Shown piece by piece: positions 23,977-35,483 of a stretch of 64,000 bases of DNA (positions are counted from its first letter, which is position 1; each line of letters begins with the position of its first letter). Below the pieces are notes generated by a model. The model was not told the DNA's origin. It ran no database searches and saw only the letters and a list, made by a program, of their open reading frames with translations. Both the position numbers and the translations under genes were made by a program. Source of the DNA: Pleurotus djamor (lineage: Eukaryota > Basidiomycota > Agaricomycetes > Agaricales > Pleurotaceae); the NCBI GenBank assembly GCA_029747585.1, contig JAPEVF010000035.1, forward strand, positions 105,266-169,265. Reading direction: 5' to 3'.

Positions 23977-26600
23977 TTACGCTGTCGAGGTTTTGGAACC
24001 GGATAAGTCACCGTTGACTCTCTTACTCCGACTCCTCCTGTTTGGATTGACGAATGGACCGTGTTCATCATCACTATCATAATCGAAAGCCTCCCAAAAC
24101 CTTCTTTTTCGAGATTCTCGACGTGAGATCGCGTCGTAGATCCGGAGATCATCCTCATCTTCGTCTCCAACGGTGAGTTCTGTGTGACTACGTCTTTTGT
24201 CGAAGGAATCTATGTAGTACGAATTATTCCTTAAGTCGCTTGCGAGCCTCCGTCGATGCGAGGGGCCGAATAGATATTTTTGCCGAAGCTTCCTAAGATC
24301 CTCTAACTCTGCGGAAACGGTAATAATCCGTTCTTCCAATACCCCATCGTCCGGATCATCGTTCTCACTGTCCTGACCGTGGCGCCCTCGACTCCTGTCA
24401 GCTTGGATGGGAGCCACTACTACTTTCTTCTCCCCATGCCGGGAGGTAGAGCGCGAGCCGTTCTGAGCTCCGGATACCCTTGTACACGCATCGATGATGG
24501 GATTCGCGCTCGGTCTGTTACCCTCTACAACGGGTCCATAGACCGACGAAAAGAGTCCTGAGACGTTGAACAAGAATATTTCCCTCTCTCGACACAATCG
24601 AAGCATCTGCTCGGGGAGTGGGCTCGATTTTTGACCATAAGCGATCTCAGAATGAGCGTGCACTGCGGAGAATGTGTTCCTCGCACTTGTGTCCTGTCGG
24701 AGGAGGTTCGACATGGATGACCATGCAGCTACTTCGCTCAATNAAAAAACTCCCAAGCACCTGAGGAGCAACGCCGGTCGACTCAGAGGATTTTGAAGCG
24801 GCCTCCACCTGATCAGACAACTGAAAACGAAGATGAGAATTGATTCAGAGATGAGTCGGCGCGAGGCTGCTCACTGTCGACGAAGTAGCCAAAGGTGTGG
24901 AATGCGTCGCTGCAGTGGTTGGGGTTAGCCTTGGCGTCGATTCGTTTAGATTGGTAGGCTTTTTATTATCCATCGAGGGATGGACTCCCTTCGTGCTATT
25001 TGGCGATGTAGTAAGAGGAGAGCTGGATGGCGACGCCGCTTCCGTCATCTCATGATTCTTCCAGCCATCCTGCATCAATTTTTGCGGCATTTCCTCAATC
25101 CGTTTCTCCCCTTTGCGCAACTTATCCTCTACCATGTTGACTTCTTGTGGGAAAGTATCATTGGACGGATGATTCATCTCCCTGCCCAGTATCTGTTGCC
25201 AAGCCTCTTTCTCGTGCGCCTCTGTTTTCGTGTTACCCTCCGCTACCGCTTCCTGCAATCTACTCGTTTTCTTCTTCTCCCACTCCAGTAAGTCCCGAAC
25301 AAATTCCACCTCATCCTGCATCTCCTCAATCCTTTGTAACAACTCCCCAAGCCGACCGTCCCTCTCCGCCAGTAAACTGTGCAAACGTTGTATATCATCT
25401 TGAGACGACTTGAGTTCAGCGGTAACCGATACGAACCGATCCTGATCGAGGGGGGTCGCTAGGTCAGGCTCCAAACTTTGGATGGTCGGTTTTATAGACG
25501 CTTTAACAGGCTTGGGGATTCGAGGTGTCGATATTGGGATTTCAGCTTCAGACTCCGAGACCCCAAGTTCGGATGAATCGCTAAATTGGGCAAGCGATAA
25601 TCTCCCGGACCGTGAAGACGTTTGGGAAGTGGTCGGTGCTGGTGATGGATGAGTCGTTACTATGCACTGTGATAGAGGAGGACTGGAAGAAATTGCTGTC
25701 CGTTTCGGATTGGGTTCATCGGCACCGGTAGAACAGTAAGAGCGATCGGGATCGGTTCCATCTGGTTCAGCATTGCGAGACTGCGATTTCGCATACCTTT
25801 CAGGCCATCGCTCCTGAAGGTATTGAGGAGAGTTTGAAATTGCACCCACAACGGAGGACCGCACAATAGGACGCGAAGATTCGGCATGATCGGAGCCAGT
25901 ACACTCAATTCGAACGCCCTACGGTTCCAATTCCAGTGAGGACAAAAGGGTTGGTCGTTGCTGGAAAATAACTCACCATAATTTGCGAAGTTTCTCCATC
26001 CTCTCCCTGCCCGAGCATATCTTGGTCCACGCCGGGGTCCGTTCCCCCAACACCTCGACAACCATCGATATCGTCACTCAGTCGCATCATCCTCGCCTTC
26101 TTGCGCTTCTTTGCAGCCCTCTCTACCTCTGCAGCCGTAGCAGTAGCCGTCCGCCCAGCCCCGCCTTTTCCTTTTCCTTTTCCTTTCCCTGTATCCTTTT
26201 TCTGCTTCCAAGATTTCGTCCTGGGAGGGTTCCACTCCCTTTCCCACATATCATAGGTTTCGCTATCAATTTGGCACCAATTCATGAAGACTTCCTTGCG
26301 ATAGACATCCGTAATTGAGCAACGTTGATGCCGGCGGCTACAGGTTGCACAAAGGGATGAGTAGAATTCGCATCGGGCTCCAATAGATGTACAGAGTTCA
26401 CAGCTCTAAATTATACAGAGAACATTTTAAGAAATGAGAAAAGGTATGGAATTCAGGAATTGGCGAGAATGACATACATTGAGGTTGTGCTCTTCCCGCC
26501 ATTTCTAGAATAGCGCCGTATCGCACCATTTGCCTTGCCTCCACAGTCCGGTGACGACCTTTTTACTCAGAGGTACGCTGGGAGAAGCTGCAGAGTCCAT
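23977..26600 (-). CDS. Zn2Cys6-like coiled-coil protein (5' end unclear, one n)
   Basis: Exons 26478-26504, 25977-26405, 24875-25918 and 23977-24820 join in one frame, about 790 residues. Near the N-terminus is C-x2-C-x6-C-x6-C-x2-C-x6-C, the spacing of fungal Zn(II)2Cys6 DNA-binding domains. Then come a K-G-K-G-K-G basic stretch and KKRKKAR (nuclear signal), a Ser/Pro-rich part, a predicted coiled coil (DIQRLHSLLAERDGRLGELL onward) and an acidic/basic C-terminus. The n at 24743, beside a T run on the coding strand, must be surplus for the frame to hold. The 5' end is uncertain. From ATG 26600 the frame meets TAG at 26505-26507 after 31 codons; this is either a nonsense mutation or the AG of a short intron, as GT donors exist upstream. 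A nuclear regulatory role is inferred. Confidence 0.7.
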
Positions 26601-27106
26601 CCAAGGTATAGGTCAAAGTGGAAGACAGCACAAGGTGCCTCGTCTTGACAGATTTGCCAACAAGAGACTCCGAGAATTTGTGATTTGGTTCACCCAAATC
26701 TTGCCAGTATGATAAAAGTGCGCCCGATTCCACGGTTGGGGCTCAAAAGAGGGAGTAAGAAGACTTGGAGGAGGACGCCGATGTTTGTGCGCGAAGCCAA
26801 GGCGGGACCTACGGTTTATCAAGAGTTGGTCAAGAGCAAGTCACGAACGCTCTTTGAGGACGGCGCTTGGGACAGTCAGGAGCTTCTTCCTGCCTCCTAT
26901 CTTCGTGACCCTTGGTCTTTGATCACTGCTTTCTCGTTCATGTACATAGGAAGTAGTAGCTTATAGTAGTAGACGATGACTGGTAACTCAAGTACCAAAG
27001 GTATGCTTAGAGACACAAAGGTACAAGCAAGCATTCTTGACATCATATTTAGTCACCTCATCCAATTCCTATAGCTTCGAAAAATTAAGATGATTCTAAT
27101 AAAGGA
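26601..27106. other. Intergenic
   Basis: I see no supported gene. It separates two minus-strand genes and should hold the upstream region of the Zn2Cys6-like gene and the 3' end of the monooxygenase. Confidence 0.4.
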
Positions 27107-28955
27107 TTAGGACGTAAATGTCTGAAGCCTCGAAGCGTATACATTGGATCGGAGTGGGTAGCTTACCGGAGCAATCATTAACTGTGCTTGGGAGCCCTTG
27201 AATTCAAAGCCTTCGTACCCCTTCTTCTCAACTGCTTCGCAAATTTGCGTGTAGAGTATCAAGCCTCCTGGGAAGCTGAGACATTCGACGCGTTTACCCG
27301 GTATGTTCGCACCGGTGTACCATCCATTTCCCAGCAGCCATAAGCCTTGACCACACAGCTCGGCTACCCGCTGTGTCCATTCACGTTCAGCATCCCTGGA
27401 CGATTCGATTCTTGTCAAGCGACGTTCCTTCATACGTCCAAGACAACGTGCGATCCATTCGCTTTGTTGTTCCTAGAATGAAAGTGAGTGGGTTGAAATA
27501 GACAGATAACCCCTCATACCAAGCATGTAGGGCCATTCCCTAGAGCCGTCACGCCATGGGCAGCGTAGACGAAGAACATATTAGGGAACCCATTCGTCGT
27601 CAATCCAAGGTTCGTTTCGACGCCTTTTGACCACTTTTCCTTAATCGTCTGGCCGTTCGTCCCTCTGATATCGATTTGGGTGATACCACCAGTGACGCCG
27701 TCGAAGCCCGTTGCAAGGACAATGATGTCGAATTCTTGGTGCTCTCCATTGGAGGTCAAGATACCCGTTGAATTGACCTCGATGATGGGGGTTTCCTTGA
27801 TATCGACCAAGGAGACGTTATCTTGCGCGAAGACATCATAGAATGTCTGAAAACCAGTTCAATGGAGATCAAAGTCGTAGGTGGAGAAATGCGGACCTGC
27901 TCAAGCGCGACACGTTTGACGCCAAAGGGATGGGGCTCCTTCAGCGGTGCCAACTTCTCCTTCAGCCACTCGTCACGACCCCTCAACCGCTCCCGAACCT
28001 TCCGTCTCCAAAACGCGTAAACCCAGTCGTTGCACTCTTGATCAAAGAACAGCTCCTTGAACCCACCCTTCGTAATATGAAACCCACCCTTCTCGAATAG
28101 CTCTTCGTAGAGGGATTCCCTTGTCGAGTTCTCCGCAGCTGAGCCAATCTCACTCCCCGACAAGCTCGCGATCCAGCTCCCAATATAAGGGATGTCGTGT
28201 CCGGAGGGGTTCAGTCTGCGAATGCGAAAGGATTCGGCTTGATGGTCCCTCAAACGTTGCTTCTTCTCCTCGGTGAAGATCTCCTGTTTCATCGGTAAGG
28301 CAAGGTTGGGCGTGCGCTGGTAGACGGTGACGTGCTTTGCGACCTTGGCAGATTCCTCTATGACCTGGATACCACTGGCTCCGGTACCGATGACCGCGAT
28401 GCGTTTGTCGGAAAGGTCGACGCCGTCTTGTGGCCACAATGCGGTATGATGGCATGTTCCTCGGAACGACTCGAGACCCTTGATATCTGGGATGTAGGGC
28501 TTCGATGCAAAGCCCGTACACAAGCTCAAGAATCGAGCGCGAACGGCTTGGCCTTTGTCCGCCTCCACCACCCATACATGTTCGTTCTCATCAAACCATG
28601 CGCTAATTACCCTCGTCCCAAACACCACATCCTTCCTAACGTCCAGCTTCTCATCCAGGAACTTGAAGTAGTTGCGAATTTCCTTGAAATCGGGGAATTT
28701 GCACGAGTAGTACGGCCAGCCGCTGTCTTTCCACAGGTCATCGATGGATAACTGATACATCTGAGCCTCAGAGTCGCATCGTGCACCGGGGTAGCAGTTC
28801 CAGTGCCATGTACCGCCGATGTCGTTTCCGGCTTCGATGATTTTGAGATTGGAGAAGCCGAGTTTTCGGAAGAGATAGAGCTGGTAGATTCCGCTGAAGC
28901 CTGCGCCAATGATTAGGATATCCAAGTGGCGAGGTAGGCTCGCCGCAGAGGCCAT
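27107..28955 (-). CDS. Flavin-dependent monooxygenase, Baeyer-Villiger type
   Basis: Three exons (27897-28955, 27520-27846, 27107-27472), 583 residues, introns of 50 and 47 nt, no lesion. The FAD-binding motif GAGFSG is at about residues 17-22. WHWNCYPGARCDSEAQMY follows, typical of this class. The fingerprint F-x-G-x3-H-x3-W is present as FRGTCHHTALW, and a second nucleotide fold VIGTGASGIQ binds NADPH. Late motifs are D-I-I-V-L-A-T-G-F-D and NMFFVYAAHG. Such enzymes insert oxygen next to a carbonyl or hydroxylate ketones and steroids, using NADPH and O2. The substrate cannot be predicted. No obvious biosynthetic cluster surrounds it. Confidence 0.92.
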
Positions 28956-29770
28956 GGTCTGAGAGAGCTAGTCAGTCCGCGCGGTTCACAAAAGATGTGG
29001 AAACGTCTCGGCGAACCACATGGATTGAGAGTCGTGGGGAGGGATTGCGTTATGCGTCCTTGTCTCATCCTATCAGCAGAGCCATTTGGGGTGCGGATAG
29101 TCCCACAGGCCATGACGGAGGTGGCGGAGGTTGATGGGGATGCCAATCAACGTTCCCAAGCCACTGATAAGATAGTAGTAGGACAAGATTAAGTAGATTA
29201 TCGTGTCGGGCGCCTATCAGCATCTTTTCTTTAGAGAACCACTACACCCAAACCAAACCCAAACCAAACCCGCTCAGACTTCCTGGTTTCAGTGGCTGTG
29301 GTACTGAAATCATGCTCGGAATGAAAGTGCGAAGACTTGTGTGTGTGTAAATTCCCTATCCTACCTGATAAAAACGGTTCTGACCGCTTGCCTAGTATCC
29401 CTTCAGTTACACATCTCACGTCCTTTTGATCCCGCGGCGGCTACTCTTCTTGTGATCAGCAACATTCATATGCCATTGATCGTTGAACCTATGTTGTACT
29501 CCCGCGGGCTGTCATGCTCTAGAGTACGACTGGCTTGCGCATATGAAGTTGGTCTCTCTGACTTCTCTCGTCATAGTCAATGGTTTTGACATACAAATGG
29601 ACCCACTGTCAGACTTTTCATCGACAAGGGCCAAACGAAGACTGAATTTCTCTCAGGCTAACGATTAATTCTTGATTAATTCCAGTCTTCCCCGCTCGGC
29701 CTCGAACTTCCGCGCTAAACTGGAAGCTCAACTGAAGGTCGTCCTCGTACGGACTAAGTCCGCGGTTAGA
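28956..29770. other. Intergenic
   Basis: No supported gene. A short tandem CCAAAC stretch occurs near 29250-29272. Confidence 0.4.
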
Positions 29771-29779
29771 GCATAAAAT
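29771..29779 (+). promoter_or_regulatory. TATA-like box of secreted-protein copy 4
   Basis: GCATAAAAT lies about 125 bases before the ATG at 29899, similar to the spacing at copy 1. A leader intron between about 29806 and 29868 is plausible. Confidence 0.45.
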
Positions 29780-29898
29780 GTCGTCCCCCGGTCTTTTCTC
29801 CTCAGGTACTTCCCCAGGTCAGTCCCTTTCCCTGTACCTACGTCATCACGCTCTGAAACAGTTCAGGTACTCGGCAGACTTCCACCCATCTTCTACAG

Positions 29899-32526
29899 AT
29901 GAAGTGGCAATTCACGTCTCTATTGCTCTACGCCACCGTCGCGCTGGCAGTACCCGCCAACGATTGGAGCAAGCCATGCTTCAACGGCGAATGCGCGTAC
30001 GACATCCACCCATCCACCGGGAATACTGGGTTCATCAAATTAGTATGTTACTACGCCATGTGTTTGTTTCTCCCATTCATCGGACATGTATCTTCTAGAG
30101 CGGTGCTGGTATCACGGACATTACGCCTGCTGCAGGTTGGGTTATCCTTGACTGCGACCCCCACTCGATGGAGCAAGAGATTCGTCTCGTGTGCTCGAAT
30201 ACAAACCACGAGGAGGCTGGTTGTAACCATGTCTTCGATAATGGAGGCGCTGATCATAAGGTCGTCCGTCTTCCCGAGAGCGTAAGTCTCCCATCTGCAT
30301 CCTCGCTTTCGTCTGTCACTCATAGAGTACAGTGCACCGACGCCCCGTTCCTGCGCATTGCCAGCGCTAGAGTCGACGAAGACCAGTCAATTCCTGGACA
30401 CGCTGCTAGCAAGATCACGAAGCGTGATGGAATCAATCCGACTGTCCACATCCTTCGCGTCGACTCTGACTGGGCTGCCTCGGATGTTTCCAAAGTTGGA
30501 GCCGTCACCTTCAGTTTCATCGGCTCGAACAATCCTGATATCAACATGATGAACGCACGAGCCTTTTCGACAATAGACAAGCCATCAGCGATGTCCAAAG
30601 CGCCATCGCGTGTTTCTAAACGGTCAAGCAACGGCTTATTCGACTGGGTTAAGAACACATTCCATGAAATCAAGGAGACGGTTGTTACTGCCGTCAATAC
30701 CGTTGCAAATGCAGTTTCCGGCGCCGTCAAGAGTACAGTCTCCCATCTCAAAGGCAGGTGATCCCTTTTCCGCCGTTTCAAGGTGTACTGACTTCAGCCT
30801 CATTTCTTCCTCACGAACAGCGTTGACATCGTTCCAAATCAACCCTGAATGGATTAAGGACGTGAAGCTCGACACGCAAGGCAAGATGCACGAAGTTTAC
30901 CACCTCGAAAAGGAGCATGCTCCCACCTGCCAATCTACCGTTGCCGGCGATCTGAAGGTTTCCGCGGGTGGCATGGTCGACGCTCATGTCAAATTTGGCC
31001 TCACTGCAAATGGATCAGTCATACCACCTCATGTAAGAGGTTTGCCTCTTATCCACATTCATCCATGCCCAGCCATCCATCCCGTTTAGCTTGGTAGTTA
31101 TGCTATCTACGCCAGTATGTACTCTACGATGCTACGGGTTTCAAGTCCCCGCTGACCCTTCCTCATAGTTGTTGATGGCGATGTGGACGCGACTCTTGAG
31201 GTTGTGGCCACGCTCACTGTAAGAACACTACTCTATCCACGACTTCAACTCACAGTTGCTTGCAGGGTCACATTCATACGAAACGCGCAGAGATAGTATC
31301 TGCGGCAATCACTCCCCTCCAAATTCCAAAGTGAGACTTAACCACTATGCATCTCCGCATATGTCTAACCTCAGCTTCATAGAATCATTGAGCTCGGTCC
31401 ATCTGTCCGTCTTGAAGCCCAAGCAGAGCTTGATCTCTCTCTTGAGGTTACCATTACCACCCACCTCAAGTATCATGTGTGAGTACTGGCCGATAATCCT
31501 TCACACAGACCATAACCATCTTTCGCAAAAACCATCAGCGATCACTGTAAGTACTGACCCCGTTACCAAATTACGACTAACTCATTTTCCTCAGTAGAAT
31601 TCTGGTTCCCCAAGAAACTTTCGGAAGATAACCCAGAAGCAAAGAGTGGCTCTAAAAGTGTGGACTTGAAACCCGCGCGTTCGTACATGTTCTCGCTCAA
31701 CGGACTGCTGGCTAATGTCCTCTGTTATTAGCGGTTGATATCTCCGCGACTGCTGAAATCAATGCCCAGGCCAATATCACTGCGTAAGCACGATCTCTGC
31801 CCTTGTACTATTCCTAAGGCTCACGGCTTCAAATAGCCACTTGATCCCATCACTTCATCTAGGTAGGCTTAACACAGTCAAACTGAACGACTCATCAATG
31901 TTATCCTTAGGATTAACTGCATTGGGTAACCAAGTCAAAGCAACGGGCTACATTGAGGTCGATGCGTTCGCCAGACTTGCTTTAGAGGCGCGTGGTTCTG
32001 CGCAGGCGTCTCATCACCCACGAGAATTGGCTTCCGTTCCTGTTGAACACCGGGATCGTGGTTATGTCCCTCCATATCTAGGATCAAGAGCATTGGATAA
32101 CACCTCCGCTTCGTTCAAAGGTTGTCTTGGTATCTATGCGGGTCTGGTTATCCGCGCAGGAGCAGAGGGTGCACTAGCAGGATTCGAAGCCAAACCCTTT
32201 ACCTGGGATATCTTCACGCTCTTGCCGGAAATCTCAATTTTCCATGTGCGATATTTTCTATTTCTGTCTTTTCACCCGTTGACTTATTGTCACTGAATAG
32301 ACCTGTTGGCCTTTGGTGACGAAACGTGCTGAGGTGTCTTACGCCCCTGTGACTTCGCTAGAGCGGAGGACAGACGTGAAGGAGGAGGTTAAATGCGGCG
32401 TTGGAAAGCCAACGAAAGCTCCCTCAGTCCACACTCCGGAGAAAAAGTCAGTTCCATACCTTCTTTCGGGCTTCGTGTCACGGAAACTTAATGATAGCCA
32501 TTCAATCTGGTTTTAGGTTGCACTAG
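29899..32526 (+). CDS. Large secreted protein, four-copy family, copy 4
   Basis: The ATG is at 29899, with signal peptide MKWQFTSLLLYATVALAV, then PANDWSKPCFNGECAYD. KR-D-G is at 30421-30432. A second KR (30618-30623) precedes G-L-F-D-W and an amphipathic segment (30639-30759). Conserved later blocks are NPEWIKD, LKVSAGGMVDAHV, LTANGSVIPP, ITPLQIPK, EFWFPKKL, YIEVDAFARLAL, GYVPPYLGSRA, FKGCLGIYAG and T-C-W-P. The last acceptor (about 32516) is followed within three codons by TAG at 32524-32526. Another frame just after it reads E-R-T-I-T-V-F-D, like the T-R-I-V-T-V-D-D tail of copy 1, so the tail may have been lost by a small frameshift. Function unknown. Confidence 0.78.
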
Positions 32527-33116
32527 GGATGGTTTACGTCGGACCGAGCGTACCATCACCGTCTTTGATATACTCTACACACAGGGATAATCACCCTCGC
32601 TACGCTGCTGTACATCAAGCTACGCTACGTTCCGAACAAATGTCCAACGCGTATCATCTTAAAGCATATTACTCAATAGATCTGTACCGTCCGGTGTCGC
32701 ATTCGCACGCTGTAAGCTGTCGGAGCAGATTGGCAGGCGAACGTATCCACTCCATCTAGGTGAACAATGTTTCAACTGGACGCGCAAGCAAGTCGCGACG
32801 CGGTTATTGGTTCCCCCCCAGTNCACTTTCAGCGTGACAGATACTTCATTACTTGGTGTCGCTATTTTTGACCCGATGATAGCTCTCTTCATGGACCCTA
32901 AACTCGCGGGAATGAAGAGGGAGAGAACAAAGACAAAAATACAGGGGTGGGGGAGGAGTCACCCCTACAGATGCTGCTTTTCCGCAACTTCATCCGTAAC
33001 ATCATCAACGCATCATCAACAGGTGGGGCGGTGTAGCAGAGCTCTAACGGCGATCCTGCCCTGATAGGCTGTATGCGAGCTTGCTTGTCTCTTTCCATCG
33101 TTTATCGACCTCAATA
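32527..33116. other. Intergenic with one n
   Basis: An isolated n at 32823 follows a C run. Possible decayed tail of copy 4 near 32527-32600. Otherwise nothing supported. Confidence 0.4.
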
Positions 33117-34247
33117 ATGCCTACGCTACCCTTTGAGCTCATTTCCCTTGTCATCGCCTCCGTTGAGTATCGCCCAGCCATCCTCACCTTGTGTCTCGTC
33201 TCGCACGCAATAAAAGACCTTGCAGAAGTCGAATTACTCCGGGAGGTCACAATTGATCGCTATGCCCAACCATCCGACATTCTACCCAACTTCAGCACCT
33301 ACCTATTATCCCCTCAAAACTACCATCGGCGGCTTCTCGTTAAATCCCTGAAAATTTTGAACAATCCAGACGACTTGCATTCTCATACAGACGACTTTGC
33401 AGCCCTCGACTCTCTGATTCCGCAGCTCACCAATCTCCACACCCTCTTTCTTGATTTCGCCGTCCTTCCCTATCCCAACATCTTGAAGTTCCTACAGAAC
33501 CCACTATCCACCGTTCAGTTGAAGCAGCTGGGGCTGAAAATTGGAGTCTACGCCATTTCCACAGATCGTCAGTTGAAGGATGGTATTGAACCCAATCGAG
33601 ATGCTCATGGCCAGTACGCCTTGGACATCTCGGCATTCATGCGATCGCAACCAAGTCTAGAATACCTTGAGTATCTAAACGCAAACTACATCCGCATCGA
33701 CGATAATTCTATTCCGCTTCCTAGCCTACGCAGATACGCCGGGCCACTCTCTTTCTTTAATACCAGGTATCGTTCCCCTACCATGCTATCGCATCTACGC
33801 ATCTTCGGCCCCAAAATCGACGAAATCGCCGATCTCCCAAAGCTCCCTTCACTCACAAGCCTATCCTGCCCTTTCAACAACATCACCATCTTCAATGCTG
33901 TGATCGCTAAAACACCCAACCTCACATGCTTGGACGCCGGAGTCAACCTCTCAAGGGATACAAACACCCGTTTGTGTGCTCTGCGGTTCCTTCGCAAGCT
34001 CAAGCATATCCGTCTTAGTCCGCGGAGGTGGACGTCTAGTATGACAGACGAAGATTTCTTCGGGTTGCCTGAATGTCCGGAGTCTCTACAGGTGATAGAG
34101 GTTTATGGACTTGGAACGGGGGTGAGCTCTCAGCGGTTCGTTCGAGGAACTCTTGAATGCGCTACCAGGACCGCTCCCACTCTACCTGGTGTTGAAGGCT
34201 TGGGACGGTGCACCGAGTGCATCAATTTTCGGTGGAAAGGCATATGA
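33117..34247 (+). CDS. F-box-like/LRR protein A (intact)
   Basis: A single-exon frame of 376 residues from ATG 33117; an upstream in-frame TTG is not used. The N-terminus MPTLPFELISLVIASVEYRP, followed by CLVSHAIKDLAEVELLREV, is a divergent F-box, the segment that binds Skp1 in SCF ubiquitin ligases. The rest has leucine-rich irregular repeats (TNLHTLFLDF, LKQLGLKIGV, LEYLEYLN, LTSLSC, LTCLDAGVN) and ends in a C-T-E-C motif shared with the other copies. Closest relatives in the window are broken copies C, E and F. Role in substrate choice for protein degradation is inferred from the family. Confidence 0.82.
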   Translation: MPTLPFELISLVIASVEYRPAILTLCLVSHAIKDLAEVELLREVTIDRYAQPSDILPNFSTYLLSPQNYHRRLLVKSLKILNNPDDLHSHTDDFAALDSLIPQLTNLHTLFLDFAVLPYPNILKFLQNPLSTVQLKQLGLKIGVYAISTDRQLKDGIEPNRDAHGQYALDISAFMRSQPSLEYLEYLNANYIRIDDNSIPLPSLRRYAGPLSFFNTRYRSPTMLSHLRIFGPKIDEIADLPKLPSLTSLSCPFNNITIFNAVIAKTPNLTCLDAGVNLSRDTNTRLCALRFLRKLKHIRLSPRRWTSSMTDEDFFGLPECPESLQVIEVYGLGTGVSSQRFVRGTLECATRTAPTLPGVEGLGRCTECINFRWKGI

Positions 34248-35483
34248 TGGGGAGGATGTGAGTAAGTCCTGGGTGACGGTTTACCTTCTCTTGACGCTAT
34301 CAACCGTGGACTGCATGTTTATAAACTACAAAAGTATACTCTCGAGCTGCCATGAAACGAGGCCTGAACTCGCAGGACTCAAACGAGAGAGGGATCAGAT
34401 GCATTGAGAAGTAGTATTGTACCATACTACTGTAATACAGTGAGGCCTCAGTATGAACTGAGGTCAATTTCACGGCGCACGCAGAACGTATGCAAAGGTG
34501 CTCCCAAGGCGGTGGATCCAAGAATCAATGAAGACTTGGAGGCTCGGTGATGCTCTCAAATAAACTCATGAAATTCTACCACGGAGTATGATTGACTTGA
34601 AAAAGTGATAAAGGGAAAGCAACAAATCAATCGGTCCCCCACACAGGCCCATGACGCGTCACCGCATCACGCGGTTGAAACGACGAGCGCGCGTCCACAA
34701 TTTCCTTCAACGACTACACCATTCATCCCTGCCTCTGAAGACCATATTGACATATCCGTAACGCTGCTTTACGGCACATTCGTGGGTAGTGTCAAAGAGC
34801 ATCAGCATCTTTCAGGATCATAAAAGATACAACACAGACCCACTAAATCGGGTGCTCATTTGCGCTGTACACAACTCTACCAACCAATTAGAATAGCCAT
34901 TCGAGGTCAACGGCAGAGCCGTTCATTTCTATCCTCCAGGACAACATTTGCGTGTTGCATGTCCTGCTCTGGGCCTCTGGCGGCCATTCGCGAGATCGAG
35001 ATGAACGGCGGGTATTTCAAATGTCCTTGTTTTCGGGAACCGTCGAGGGCGCTTGAAACTGGCCTAGGAAGACTAAGACATCGACTAGAGATGAACTTCG
35101 GGACCATGAAGGGCATGAGAGCACTTACGACCAAGAAATCGCGACCGAGAACTCCACCCCGCGCGAGAACCAACTGTGGAAGATAATCTGCAATCTGATT
35201 CCATCTGTTGGGGCCGTGAAGGTGTGCATTGGGCCCGCATCTTGCATTCACCATGTCGACAGGTTTGTCCCGTGCCACCTCTGCAACAGCATAGCACTGA
35301 TTGAGCCTCTCTCAGCTCTGAAGTAGGTGAGTTTCCGAAGGCTGGCTCAGAGGCTACGGTCATTGTTCAAGTTTTCATTTGGGTTTACCGAGGGTTCAGA
35401 TGACCAGACGAACAACGCAGAGCCGACAATTCACAGCGTTTTGAGAACATCTTCAGCTCAGTCAGGAGTGCATTGAATATGAG
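34248..35483. other. Intergenic
   Basis: Several short frames on both strands, none with splice support or family resemblance. Confidence 0.4.

Noticed and set aside
26685..26966. Plus-strand frame of 93 codons
   Set aside because: Lies in the upstream region of the Zn2Cys6-like gene; no motif or signal peptide.
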